Source: Mycolicibacterium arabiense (GTDB taxonomy: Bacteria; Actinomycetota; Actinomycetes; Mycobacteriales; Mycobacteriaceae). From it: a stretch of 64,000 nucleotides of DNA. Made by a program: the position numbers and the translations under genes. The notes under the pieces are model-generated. The model did not search any database. It saw nothing but the letters and a program-made list of their open reading frames with translations, and was not told where the DNA came from. Location of the stretch: positions 2,914,001 through 2,978,000 of the forward strand of contig NZ_AP022593.1 in NCBI RefSeq assembly GCF_010731815.2, given 5' to 3'. Positions 1 through 11,409 of this stretch are shown one piece after another. The first letter of the stretch is position 1. Each line of letters opens with the position of its first letter.

Positions 1-3191
<3,191 letters not shown>

Positions 3192-3257
3192 TTTGGCGAC
3201 ACCGGAGTAGACGCAGTATCTTTGCGCGCGGCCCAATCCTTCATTGAGGAAGCACTC

Positions 3258-3512
3258 ATGCGCGCGACCGTCGCTCACCGCACTCGCCCAGTACGTTCCC
3301 AGCTCCGCCGTCGCCCACTGCGCCCCATGGCGGGTCAGCTGTTCGAGGTCGACGTCACCCGTGACGGCTTCCTGTGGGCCGTCGAGATTCCCGAGATCGA
3401 TGCCGTCCTGCACGTCGACCACCGCGCCGACGCCGAGGCTGCCGCACGCGAGTGCATCGCCGCGCGCACCGGCATCCCGGTGAACTTCGTCGCGGTCTGG
3501 GTCCGCGACTAG
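3258..3512 (+). CDS. HicB-like small protein
   Basis: This 84-residue protein has an Arg-rich N-terminus followed by a compact beta-alpha-beta core (LFEVDVTRDGFLWAVEIPEI, then a helix rich in Ala, then VNFVAVWV) that resembles the HicB partial RNase-H-like fold. The ATG at 3258 is preferred because GAGGAAG lies at about 3246-3252; TTG 3222 and ATG 3327 are alternatives. No HicA toxin gene is adjacent, so it may be an orphan antitoxin-like or a free-standing regulatory protein. Its TAG stop (3510-3512) lies inside the 6-bp duplication made by the neighbouring insertion sequence, so the coding region is intact. Confidence 0.6.
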   Translation: MRATVAHRTRPVRSQLRRRPLRPMAGQLFEVDVTRDGFLWAVEIPEIDAVLHVDHRADAEAAARECIAARTGIPVNFVAVWVRD

Positions 3513-3513
3513 C
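3508..3513. repeat. IS target-site duplication, left copy (ACTAGC)
   Basis: ACTAGC directly abuts the left terminal inverted repeat and is repeated at 4631-4636 next to the right one. It fits the NCTAGN target known for IS481. The copy contains the TAG stop of the upstream small gene. Confidence 0.93.
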
Positions 3514-3533
3514 TGTGATGTCCAGGGACGTTG
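3514..3533. repeat. IS left terminal inverted repeat
   Basis: TGTGATGTCCAGGGACGTTG matches the reverse complement of 4611-4630 at 19 of 20 positions, with a C/G difference at position 16. Confidence 0.95.
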
Positions 3534-3566
3534 TCCTGATTTGTATCGGTGAGCCTGTGTGACAGG

Positions 3567-3627
3567 GAAGGCCTCCGGTTGTGAAGTGGAGCTGTCTAGA
3601 AACCGCTTCACCAACCAGGAGGCCTTC
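3567..3627 (+). promoter_or_regulatory. Hairpin sequestering the transposase ribosome-binding site
   Basis: The left arm 3567-3589 pairs with the right arm 3603-3627. The first ten bases (GAAGGCCTCC) pair perfectly, followed by two further 5-bp blocks separated by single-base bulges, one G-U pair and a closing GG/CC. The loop is about 13 nt. The right arm contains the Shine-Dalgarno AGGAGG (3617-3622), six bases before the GTG start, and pairs it with CCTCC at 3572-3576. A transcript entering from outside would therefore hide the RBS. Such fold-back inhibition of transposase translation is known in other IS families; its function here is inferred. Confidence 0.72.
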
Positions 3628-4635
3628 GTGTCCCACGCTAATGCTGCATTGACCCCGCGCGCTCGATTGAGGCTTGCTCGGCTCGTCGTTGAGACCGGCT
3701 GGACCTACGCCGCCGCGGCCAAGTTGTTCATGGTCGCTCCGCGAACCGCCAAGAAGTGGGCCGACCGGTACCGGGCCGAGGGCCCGGCCGGGATGGTCGA
3801 TCGCAGCTCGCGCCCGCACGTCAGTCCGACCAAGACTGCGCCTCTAGTCATGCGGCGGATCGTGGACATGCGATGGCGACAGCGGTTGGGACCGGTGCAG
3901 ATCGGCGGACGGCTCGGAGTGCCGGCCTCGACTGTGCACGCGGTGTTGACTCGGTGCCGGGTCAACCGACTGTCCTACATCGACCGCGTCACCGGGGAAC
4001 CGCTGCGCCGCTATGAACACCCTCATCCCGGATCGCTCGTCCACGTCGACGTCACCAAGTTCGCCAACATCCCCGACGGCGGCGGCCACAGGTTCGTGGG
4101 CAGACAACAAAGCAAACGCAACGCCATCGCTACCGGCCACCGCACCGGCGAGCGTGGCGGCCAATCAACGCACTATCGCCCCAGGATCGGAATAGCGTTC
4201 GTGCACACTGTGATTGACGACTATTCACGGATCGCCTATGCCGAAGTCCAGTTCGACGAGAAAGCCGCCACCGCGATCGCCGTACTGCAACGCGCCGTGA
4301 TGTGGTTTGCCGCTCGCGGCGTCACCGTGGAGCGGGTCCTATCCGATAACGGATCGGCCTATCGCTCTTACGCCTGGCGCGACGCCTGCACCGAACTGCA
4401 CATCACCCCAAAGCGAACCCGTCCCTACAGACCGCAAACCAACGGCAAGATCGAACGATTCCACCGAACCCTGGCCGACGGCTGGGCCTACGCCCGACTC
4501 TACGAATCCACCGAACAACGCAACACCGCGCTACCAGGCTGGCTGCACTTCTACAATCACCACCGAGCCCACTCCGCCCTCGGAGGCCGCCCACCGGTCA
4601 CCCGGCTGACCAACCTCCCTGGACATCACAACTAG
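3628..4635 (+). CDS. IS481-family transposase (DDE)
   Basis: The protein has 335 residues, typical for IS481. GTG 3628 is chosen over the longer upstream frame because AGGAGG lies at 3617-3622 and the N-terminus [13 protein letters not shown] is characteristic of the family. Residues 10-110 carry two helix-turn-helix units ([17 protein letters not shown]). The rve core shows the DDE triad in [15 protein letters not shown] and [11 protein letters not shown]. The stop TAG (4633-4635) is not in the element; it comes from the target duplication, since the IS itself ends at 4630. The gene looks intact. Confidence 0.95.
   Translation: MSHANAALTPRARLRLARLVVETGWTYAAAAKLFMVAPRTAKKWADRYRAEGPAGMVDRSSRPHVSPTKTAPLVMRRIVDMRWRQRLGPVQIGGRLGVPASTVHAVLTRCRVNRLSYIDRVTGEPLRRYEHPHPGSLVHVDVTKFANIPDGGGHRFVGRQQSKRNAIATGHRTGERGGQSTHYRPRIGIAFVHTVIDDYSRIAYAEVQFDEKAATAIAVLQRAVMWFAARGVTVERVLSDNGSAYRSYAWRDACTELHITPKRTRPYRPQTNGKIERFHRTLADGWAYARLYESTEQRNTALPGWLHFYNHHRAHSALGGRPPVTRLTNLPGHHN
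4611..4630. repeat. IS right terminal inverted repeat
   Basis: This sequence ends in CATCACA at 4630 and is the inverted partner of 3514-3533. It also encodes the last residues of the transposase. Confidence 0.95.
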
Positions 4636-4636
4636 C
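4631..4636. repeat. IS target-site duplication, right copy (ACTAGC)
   Basis: This is the exact repeat of 3508-3513. It contains the transposase stop on the plus strand (4633-4635) and the ackA stop on the minus strand (4632-4634). Confidence 0.93.
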
Positions 4637-5771
4637 CGACCACCTCGGCACACGCCCTGGCGATCGCGAGTTCTTCGTCGGTGGGGATGACGAGCACCGT
4701 GATCGGTGACGTCTCGAACGAGATCCGCCGGGCCCCACGGGCGGGGCTGTCGTTGAGGTGCTCGTCGAGTTCGATGCCGAGCGGCGCCAGCCCACTCAGC
4801 GCATCCCGGCGGACCAGCGCGTCGTTCTCCCCGACGCCTGCGGTGAACGTGATGACGTCGGTGTTGCCGAGCAGCGCCAGATAGCCACCGATGTACTTGC
4901 GCAGCCGGTGGACGTACACGTCGTAGGCCAGGCGCGCGTCGTCGTCGCCGGCGTCGATCATCCGGTGCAGTTCGCGGAAGTCGATCTGCCCGCCCAGCCC
5001 CCGCACGCCCGAGCGCTTGTTGAGCATGGTCTCGATGTCCTCCATGCTCATCCCGGCCCTGCGCCAGAGGTACACCAACACACCGGGATCGACGTCACCG
5101 GAGCGCGTGCCCATCACCAGGCCCTCCATCGGGGTGAGGCCCATCGAGGTGTCGATCGGCCTGCCGCCGGCGATGGCCGAGGCGGATGCGCCGTTGCCGA
5201 GGTGCAGCACGATCTGGTTGAGCGACGCCAACGGCGTTCCGAGGAACTCGGCGGCCTGCTGGCTGACGAACTGGTGCGAGGTGCCGTGAAAGCCGTAGCG
5301 GCGGATGTGCCACTGGGCCGCGACGTCCCGGTCGATCGCGTACGCCGACGCGGAGTCCGGCAGGTCGTGGAAGAACGCCGTGTCGAACACCGCGACGTGC
5401 GGCAGATCGGGCAGCAGTTCGCGTGCGACCTCGATTCCGGTGATGGCGGGCGGATTGTGCAGCGGCGCAAGCGGTGAGAGCGTCTTGAGCGTCTCGATCA
5501 TGTCGTCGTCGACGACGGTCGGCTGGTACAGGTCGGGCCCGCCGTGCACCACCCGGTGGCCGACGGCCAGCAGCCCCAGCGTCTCGAGGTGGTGGCCGGC
5601 CCGAGCCAGCTCGTCGAACGCGGTGCGGAGTGCGGCTTCGTGGTCGGGCACGCCGCCGTCGTCGCCGATCCGCTCGACGATGCCGTCGGCGAGCTGCCTG
5701 CCCGAGTCGGGCTCGACGACGGCGTACTTGAGCGAGGAGGAGCCGCAGTTGAGGACGAGGACTGTGGTCAT
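4632..5771 (-). CDS. ackA: Acetate kinase
   Basis: AckA interconverts acetyl phosphate plus ADP and acetate plus ATP in the cytoplasm. The 379-residue protein is full length. It shows the ATP/phosphate signature [11 protein letters not shown] near the N-terminus, GHRVVHGG, the second signature [15 protein letters not shown] and [11 protein letters not shown] 5771 directly follows the pta stop at 5772-5774, and the Shine-Dalgarno GAGGAG lies inside the 3' end of pta, so translation is probably coupled. Its stop lies in the IS target duplication and is unchanged. Confidence 0.97.
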   Translation of the reverse strand: MTTVLVLNCGSSSLKYAVVEPDSGRQLADGIVERIGDDGGVPDHEAALRTAFDELARAGHHLETLGLLAVGHRVVHGGPDLYQPTVVDDDMIETLKTLSPLAPLHNPPAITGIEVARELLPDLPHVAVFDTAFFHDLPDSASAYAIDRDVAAQWHIRRYGFHGTSHQFVSQQAAEFLGTPLASLNQIVLHLGNGASASAIAGGRPIDTSMGLTPMEGLVMGTRSGDVDPGVLVYLWRRAGMSMEDIETMLNKRSGVRGLGGQIDFRELHRMIDAGDDDARLAYDVYVHRLRKYIGGYLALLGNTDVITFTAGVGENDALVRRDALSGLAPLGIELDEHLNDSPARGARRISFETSPITVLVIPTDEELAIARACAEVVG

Positions 5772-7883
5772 TTAAGTGGTCGACTCCTCGCGGACGATGC
5801 CCTGGGCCTGTATCGCCGTGATGGCGACGGTGTTGACGATGTCCTCGACCAGCGCACCGCGGGACAGGTCGTTGACCGGCTTCTTGAGGCCTTGGAGCAC
5901 CGGGCCGATCGCGATGGCGCCCGCGCTGCGCTGCACGGCCTTGTAGGTGTTGTTGCCCGTGTTGAGGTCCGGGAAGATCAGCACGGTCGCACGTCCTGCC
6001 ACCTTGGAGTCGGGCATCTTGGTGGCCGCCACCGACGGCTCGACTGCCGCGTCGTACTGGATGGGCCCTTCGACGAGGAGATCCGGTTCGCGTTGGCGGA
6101 CCAGTTCGGTTGCCTCCCTGACCTTCTCGACGTCGGCGCCGGTTCCGGACGTCCCGGTGGAGTAGGACAGCATCGCGACGCGCGGTTCGATGTCGAATTG
6201 CGCGGCCGTGCGGGCCGAGGAGATCGCGATGTCCGCCAGCTGCTCCGCGGTCGGGTCGGGCACGATGGCGCAGTCGCCGTAGGCGAGTACCTCGTCGGCG
6301 AGGCACATGAGGAAGATGCTCGAGACCGTGGAGACGTCCGGCAGCGTCTTGATGATCTCGAACGACGGCCGCACGGTGTGCGCCGTGGTGTGCCGGGCGC
6401 CGGACACCATGCCGTCGACCATGTCGTTGTGCACCAGCATGGTGCCGAAGTACGAGACGTCGTGGATGACTTCCCGCGCCTGTTCGACGGTGACGCCCTT
6501 GTGCTTGCGCAGTTCGGAGTACTGCTCGGCGAACTGGTCGCACAGCTCACTGGTCCGAGGGTCGAGCACCGTCGCGTCCGCGAGGTCGACGCCGAGTTCG
6601 GCGGCCCTGGCCCGTATCGACGGCTCGTCCCCGAGGATCGTCAGGGCCGCGACGGCACGCTTGAGTAGCCGGCCCGCGGCCTTGAGGATGCGGTCGTCGT
6701 CGCCCTCGGGTAGCACGATGCGCTTGCGGTCGGCGCGGGCGCGATCGAGGAGTTGGTAGGTGAACATCTGCGGCGTCACCACCGACGGCACGACGATCGA
6801 CAGCTGCGCGATGAGATCGGCGGTGTCGACGTGGGTCTCCATCAGCTGGATCGCCGTGTCGACCTTGCGCTGGGAGTCCGCGGTGACGCGGCCCCTGGCC
6901 TGTGACACCGCGCGTGCGGTGTCGTAGGTGCCGAGATCGGTCGCCACGATCGGCAGCCGCAGCCGCAGGCCCTCGACGAGCGCGGCGATCGAGGGGTGCA
7001 GCGCCAGTCCCCCGTTGAGGATGATGGTCGACAGGGACGGAAACCCCTCGGCCGCATGCGCGCTGGTGACTGCGAGCACCACGTCGGACCGGTCACCGGG
7101 GGTGATGACCGCCATGCCCTCGGTGAGCCGCTCGACGACGTGCTCGGCCGTCATGCCTGCGACCAGGACGCCCAGCGCCTCGCGGTTCAGCAGGTCGTCG
7201 TCGCCACTGACGAGCGTGCCGTCGACCGCCGCGCACAGTTCGCGCACCGACGGGGCGATCAGCAGCGGGTCCTCCGGAAGCACGTAGCACTTGAGGCCGT
7301 CGGCCTCGAAGCCCTTCAGCGCCGTTGCGACGGCGTCGAGTTCGTCGGGGTTGGCGCGGTTGGCCACGACGGCGGCGGTGTGCGCGTGCTGTCCGGCGAT
7401 CTCGGCCAGGCACAGTTCGACGACGTGCGCGACGTCGGCGGGGGTGCGGTCGGCCGCGCGCACGGCGAGCACGATCGGCGCGCCGAGGTTCACCGCGATG
7501 CGGGCGTTGACGCTGAGCTCACTCGGCGAGGCCACGTCGGTGTAGTCACTGCCGACGATCACCACGGCATCGCACCGCTCGGCAACCTGGTGGTAGCGGT
7601 CGACGATGTCGCCCAGCGCGGTGTCGGGATCCTCGTGCAGCTCGGCGTAGCCGACGCCGACGCACTCCTCGTAGCTCAGCCCCGCGGTGGTGTGGGCGAG
7701 CAGTAACTCGAGGATGTAGTCGCGGTCTTCGCCCATCCGTGTGATGGGGCGGAACACCCCGACCTTGGCGACGGTGGCCGCGAGCCGGTGCAGGATTCCC
7801 AGTGCGACGGTCGACTTGCCGGTGTCGCCTTCGGGGGCCGCTACGTAGATGGATGTGCTAGATGGATTGCCGGCGCTCTGCAT
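5772..7883 (-). CDS. pta: Phosphate acetyltransferase (long, three-domain type)
   Basis: Pta converts acetyl-CoA and phosphate to acetyl phosphate, the substrate of AckA. With the chosen ATG the protein has 703 residues. It has an N-terminal P-loop domain (YVAAPEGDTGKST), a DRTGG-type regulatory middle, and a C-terminal PTA_PTB catalytic domain from about residue 370 (RIVLPEGDDDRIL, HNDMVDGMVSGA, FPDLNTGNN). The frame stays open upstream to 8294, but that part is Arg-rich and unlike the family. ATG 7883 or GTG 7895 best fits the known N-terminus. It forms a two-gene operon with ackA. Confidence 0.94.
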   Translation of the reverse strand: MQSAGNPSSTSIYVAAPEGDTGKSTVALGILHRLAATVAKVGVFRPITRMGEDRDYILELLLAHTTAGLSYEECVGVGYAELHEDPDTALGDIVDRYHQVAERCDAVVIVGSDYTDVASPSELSVNARIAVNLGAPIVLAVRAADRTPADVAHVVELCLAEIAGQHAHTAAVVANRANPDELDAVATALKGFEADGLKCYVLPEDPLLIAPSVRELCAAVDGTLVSGDDDLLNREALGVLVAGMTAEHVVERLTEGMAVITPGDRSDVVLAVTSAHAAEGFPSLSTIILNGGLALHPSIAALVEGLRLRLPIVATDLGTYDTARAVSQARGRVTADSQRKVDTAIQLMETHVDTADLIAQLSIVVPSVVTPQMFTYQLLDRARADRKRIVLPEGDDDRILKAAGRLLKRAVAALTILGDEPSIRARAAELGVDLADATVLDPRTSELCDQFAEQYSELRKHKGVTVEQAREVIHDVSYFGTMLVHNDMVDGMVSGARHTTAHTVRPSFEIIKTLPDVSTVSSIFLMCLADEVLAYGDCAIVPDPTAEQLADIAISSARTAAQFDIEPRVAMLSYSTGTSGTGADVEKVREATELVRQREPDLLVEGPIQYDAAVEPSVAATKMPDSKVAGRATVLIFPDLNTGNNTYKAVQRSAGAIAIGPVLQGLKKPVNDLSRGALVEDIVNTVAITAIQAQGIVREESTT

Positions 7884-8355
7884 AGCCTGTGCCACGCCAC
7901 ACAGCCTTCCGTATCCCGTCCGTTCCGGCCACACCCCTCCCCTCGGCGTTGCCTCACCAGTGCGAACACTTCGCTGAACCTCCACGAGCACGACGAGAAG
8001 GTGCCAAACCGCGCTCCGGCCGTCTCGGCGTCGTCCCCTTCGGCGGCCCGCTGGGAGCCCTGGCGCGACGGCCTGGGGCGGGTCGGACGGTTGGCGAACG
8101 GGAAGCCACGCACCGAGTCGCCGGCGGGCAGGGCGCTGCAGCTGCCGTACTGCGGCCTGGTTCCTCATCCTGACGTAATCCGTTGCAGGAGTATAAATTC
8201 GACGACTCTCGCGCATGAGGCGGTGCAGTGACGCGGCCCTCGGCGACCGGTGTTGCCGGGATGCGCTCGACGCTTCGCCGCGGGATCCGATCACGGCTCT
8301 CGACGGGTGGACCGCAACGCCGTCACGTCCCGGACCCGGCCGGTTCCAAACCTCT

Positions 8356-8371
8356 TGTGAGCAAGATCACA
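8356..8371 (+). promoter_or_regulatory. Perfect CRP/GlxR-type binding site
   Basis: TGTGAGCAAGATCACA matches TGTGA-N6-TCACA at all ten conserved positions, which is the consensus of Crp-family cAMP receptor proteins including mycobacterial Crp. It lies 137 bp upstream of the first gene of the membrane glycan operon, in an AT-rich pocket next to a promoter-like region. Confidence 0.75.
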
Positions 8372-8392
8372 GTAACATCCATACAGTTTGCT

Positions 8393-8416
8393 AAAAATAC
8401 CTGTCTTAGTATTTTT
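8393..8416 (+). promoter_or_regulatory. AT-rich 8-bp inverted repeat, possible operator or promoter
   Basis: AAAAATAC and GTATTTTT form a perfect dyad with an 8-bp spacer, striking in a genome of this GC content. TAGTAT (8407-8412) inside it could serve as a -10 box, placing the CRP site near -55. No rho-independent terminator role is needed, because no gene reads into it from the left. Confidence 0.5.
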
Positions 8417-8507
8417 CTGTCAGCGTCAATATCTGCCGGGTCACCCCGGTGGTCGACCACCGGGCATCTGGGTCGATTGACGACGCATCCACATTCCGGG
8501 GGAATCC

Positions 8508-9995
8508 ATGCCACACGCCGACGGCGCCGTCATCTCGGGGCATGCTCCCGCATCGACCGGTCCGGCGCCCGAGACCCCGGCACCGATCGTCGCGACGCAC
8601 TTCGACCTACCCGGCTGGCAGCGCGTCGTCGCGGTCGTCGCGTTGAGCGCCGTCGCCTACTCCGCCAGCTACCAGCAAATCCTCACCGACGCCATCGCGG
8701 GCTCACGCGCCACCTACCTCGTCGTGATCCCCCTACTGCTGGCGATGATCGCCGCCGGGTACCGCTCGGCGCCCCGCGGGGTCAGCGACTCGGAGTCCGA
8801 CTGGATCATCGCCACCCTGCTCGGCGTCGCCGGGATGACCGTTATTCACCTGCTCAGCGACAGGGCGGAGTCGCTGGCCGGCCTATGGCGACTGCACCTG
8901 CTCGCGATCGTCGTCTGGCTCGCCTGCGCGGTGGCGGTGATGTTCGGCGTGCGCCACACCGTGCGGATGTGGGCCCTCTGGGCCTTCGCCATCGGCTTTG
9001 CCACACCACTTCCCTTCATGCTGGCAACGGCAGGTCTGGGCGGGTCGGACATCGCCTACGGCGTGGCCACCGCGGCCATGGGTGCGCTCGCGGTGTTCCT
9101 GGCCGGCCGGTGGGCGCCCGCGGGAATCCGGTCGTGCGTCGCGCTCGGCTCCCTCGCGATCGCCGGAGGAGTCGTGGTCGCAGTCGGTGACCGCCTCGGT
9201 GTGCTGCCGACCGTGCTCGTGGCCGGCGGGCTGATCCCCGTCGCGGCGACGGTCGTCCTGACGCGGGTGACCGGGGCGTCGATCAACGACGCGCCGTCCG
9301 CTAGCCGTTCACTGCCACGGAGGTCGCTGACTTCGCTGGTGATACTCGGGGCAACGGCGGTGGCACTGCTGGCCACCACGCCCGTCGCCGTGCGTCCGAC
9401 CACGATGCCGACGGTCGACGCCGACTGGGCCGACCGTGCCGACCTGACGACACCGACATCGTTCCCCTTCATCACCGACTTCCTCGGTCCGCAGTCGACC
9501 CTCGTTCGCTACGACCTTCCCGGCAGCGCCGTCGCGCCCGCAGCGGCGGTGGACGTGATGACGACGTCCGACCCGGCGGCACTCGACGACTTCGCCGACG
9601 CGGTCTGGTATCCGACCAGCCGTCCACTGGACTACCACCCCATCACCGGCCCGTCGGTGCCGCCCGGCGCCCGCGCGATCCACACCAACGCCGACGCCGC
9701 GACCGATGGCACGGGCAACGACTGGTACGCGGTCATGTGGACGTGGCGCGCCGGAGCGCTCAGCCAACGCGTCACGGTCGTCGTGAGCCAGACCATCGGC
9801 GGTGATCGGACGCCGCCTGCACCCCAACCCCTGTCACTGCTGCAGACCGCCGTGCGCCCGGCACTGTGGATCGCCCGCCAACAGCCCAACGCCGCAGGCA
9901 CCATCGATCCCCGCGTCAGCCAACGTGCCACCCAGGTGATGAGCCTGTTGGCACCGCCCGCCGACGTCGCCGCGGAAGCGCCGACCGATGACTGA
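8508..9995 (+). CDS. Exosortase-like multi-spanning membrane protein
   Basis: This 495-residue protein is the first gene of the glycan operon. A short hydrophilic N-terminus is followed by about eight membrane segments (roughly residues 37-290), then a soluble extracytoplasmic tail of about 180 residues. The segment YLVVIPLLLAMIAAGYR resembles the second membrane helix of exosortases (HGxLVPxxxxYLLWRR), and the tail (WYAVMWTWRAG, LQTAVRPALWIARQQP) resembles EpsI domains that are often fused to exosortases. The CSGxRS catalytic cysteine motif is not seen; PAGIRS occupies a similar place. The family assignment is therefore tentative. Its stop overlaps the next gene by 8 bp. Confidence 0.55.
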   Translation: MPHADGAVISGHAPASTGPAPETPAPIVATHFDLPGWQRVVAVVALSAVAYSASYQQILTDAIAGSRATYLVVIPLLLAMIAAGYRSAPRGVSDSESDWIIATLLGVAGMTVIHLLSDRAESLAGLWRLHLLAIVVWLACAVAVMFGVRHTVRMWALWAFAIGFATPLPFMLATAGLGGSDIAYGVATAAMGALAVFLAGRWAPAGIRSCVALGSLAIAGGVVVAVGDRLGVLPTVLVAGGLIPVAATVVLTRVTGASINDAPSASRSLPRRSLTSLVILGATAVALLATTPVAVRPTTMPTVDADWADRADLTTPTSFPFITDFLGPQSTLVRYDLPGSAVAPAAAVDVMTTSDPAALDDFADAVWYPTSRPLDYHPITGPSVPPGARAIHTNADAATDGTGNDWYAVMWTWRAGALSQRVTVVVSQTIGGDRTPPAPQPLSLLQTAVRPALWIARQQPNAAGTIDPRVSQRATQVMSLLAPPADVAAEAPTDD

Positions 9996-11409
9996 CCAAC
10001 TGTCCGCGCACCTCTCGGCGCGCAGCATCCTGGGGCCGGCCTCGTTGCTCCGGTTCGGCGCCGTCGCGCTCGGCGTGCTCCTTGCCGCCGTCGTATGGCC
10101 GCACGTGATCCCGCCACTGCTCGCCGGGCTGATGGCGTCGCTCTACCTCGCCTCGACGATCGACCGCAACTACCTGCTGCTGCGCGGACTCCGGTCGTCG
10201 GCGCTGGTCCACGTCGACGCCGAGGAGGCGCTCGCGCTGCCCGATGCCGAACTGCCGGTCTACACCGTGCTGTTGCCCGTCTACGACGAGCCGACCATCG
10301 TCGCCAACCTCATCAACGGCGTGGGCCGACTCGACTACCCCGTCGACAAGCTCGAGATCCTGCTGCTGGTCGAAGAGGACGACATCGCCACCCAGACCGC
10401 GCTACTGGGCGCCGATCTGCAGTCCACCCGCATCGTCCTCGTCCCGCACAGCATGCCCAAGACGAAGCCGAAGGCGTGCAACTACGGGATGTCGCTACCC
10501 GACCTGCGCGGCGAATTCGTCACGATCTACGACGCCGAGGACGTGCCCGACCCCTTGCAGCTGCGTCGCGCCGTCGCCGGCTTCCGACGCGTACCGTCCG
10601 AAATCGGTTGCCTGCAGGCGCGACTCGGCTACTTCAACGAGAAGCAGAACCTGCTCACCCGCTGGTTCTCACTCGAATACGACCAGTGGTTCGGCGTCGT
10701 GCTGCCCGCCGTCGAGGAGTCGCGGTGCGTGGTTCCGCTGGGCGGCACGTCCAACCACATGCCGACCGCGGTGTGGCGGGCCATCGGCGGCTGGGACGAG
10801 TTCAACGTCACCGAGGACGCCGACCTCGGCGTGCGACTGGCTCGGCACGGCTACCGCACTCTCATCCTGGACTCGATCACGTTGGAGGAGGCCAACTCCG
10901 ACGTCGTGAACTGGATCCGTCAACGATCCCGTTGGTACAAGGGCTATCTGCAGACGATGCTGGTGCACCTGCGCAACCCGGCGCTGCTGCGTCGCGAGAT
11001 CGGCGTCAAGGCCACGCTGCGGATGATCAACATGACCGGCGGCGTCCCGCTGACGAGCGCGTTCAACCTCGTGTTCTGGTTCAGCATGCTGGTGTGGGTG
11101 CTCGGCAGGCCCGACTTCATCGGCTCGCTGTTCCCGCCGGTCACCTACTACGTCTGCCTCGCGCTGTTCCTGATCGGGGCGCCGCTGTCGATCTTCACCG
11201 GGCTGGTGGTGACCCAGGCACTCGGCAAGCCCTACCTGTGGTGGGCCGCGCTGCTGGCGCCGCTGTACTGGATCCTCCAGTCGGTCGCCGCGGTGAAGGC
11301 GCTCTACCAGTTGCTGTTCCGGCCGTTCTTCTGGGAGAAGACCGTGCACGGGCTCGACCATCCCACCGAACCGACCGCTTCAGCCAGACCAACGGAGGTC
11401 ATCGAATGA
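9988..11409 (+). CDS. Processive GT2 glycosyltransferase, BcsA-like
   Basis: This is a membrane glycan synthase of 473 residues. Two N-terminal membrane helices (residues 20-55) precede a GT2 domain with LPVYDEP near 96, the substrate-binding YDAED near 181, TEDAD near 275 and the processive QRSRW signature at 312-316. Three to four helices follow near 345-450. This is the architecture of cellulose, hyaluronan and beta-glucan synthases. There is no C-terminal PilZ domain, so direct c-di-GMP control as in bacterial cellulose synthase is unlikely. The start overlaps the upstream stop, and the downstream gene starts at ATGA. The sugar donor cannot be deduced. Confidence 0.9.
   Translation: MTDQLSAHLSARSILGPASLLRFGAVALGVLLAAVVWPHVIPPLLAGLMASLYLASTIDRNYLLLRGLRSSALVHVDAEEALALPDAELPVYTVLLPVYDEPTIVANLINGVGRLDYPVDKLEILLLVEEDDIATQTALLGADLQSTRIVLVPHSMPKTKPKACNYGMSLPDLRGEFVTIYDAEDVPDPLQLRRAVAGFRRVPSEIGCLQARLGYFNEKQNLLTRWFSLEYDQWFGVVLPAVEESRCVVPLGGTSNHMPTAVWRAIGGWDEFNVTEDADLGVRLARHGYRTLILDSITLEEANSDVVNWIRQRSRWYKGYLQTMLVHLRNPALLRREIGVKATLRMINMTGGVPLTSAFNLVFWFSMLVWVLGRPDFIGSLFPPVTYYVCLALFLIGAPLSIFTGLVVTQALGKPYLWWAALLAPLYWILQSVAAVKALYQLLFRPFFWEKTVHGLDHPTEPTASARPTEVIE

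Larger units (their letters stand above)
3514..4630 (+). mobile_element. Complete IS481-family insertion sequence, 1,117 bp
   Basis: The element has 20-bp terminal inverted repeats with one mismatch (3514-3533 and 4611-4630), an exact 6-bp direct duplication ACTAGC on both sides, and one intact DDE transposase gene. Everything needed for mobility appears present, which suggests a recent insertion. It lies between the HicB-like gene and ackA and interrupts neither. No related second copy was seen in this window. Confidence 0.95.
7884..8507. other. 624-bp intergenic region between divergent pta and the glycan operon
   Basis: No convincing gene was found; the short frames here have Arg/Pro-rich shadow compositions. 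The region should hold the promoters of both divergent units. On the pta side a minus-strand TATACT (plus 8190-8195) is the only evident -10-like sequence. On the operon side lie a CRP-type site (8356-8371) and an unusually AT-rich palindrome (8393-8416). Confidence 0.6.

Noticed and set aside
3559..3627. Transposase start at GTG 3559
   Set aside because: The extension has no family similarity and runs through the hairpin; GTG 3628 has a proper Shine-Dalgarno.
7841..8113. 90-residue minus-strand frame upstream of pta, and the long pta N-terminal extension to 8294
   Set aside because: Arg/Pro-rich with no similarity. Pta homologues begin close to the P-loop segment, so the region is treated as noncoding.
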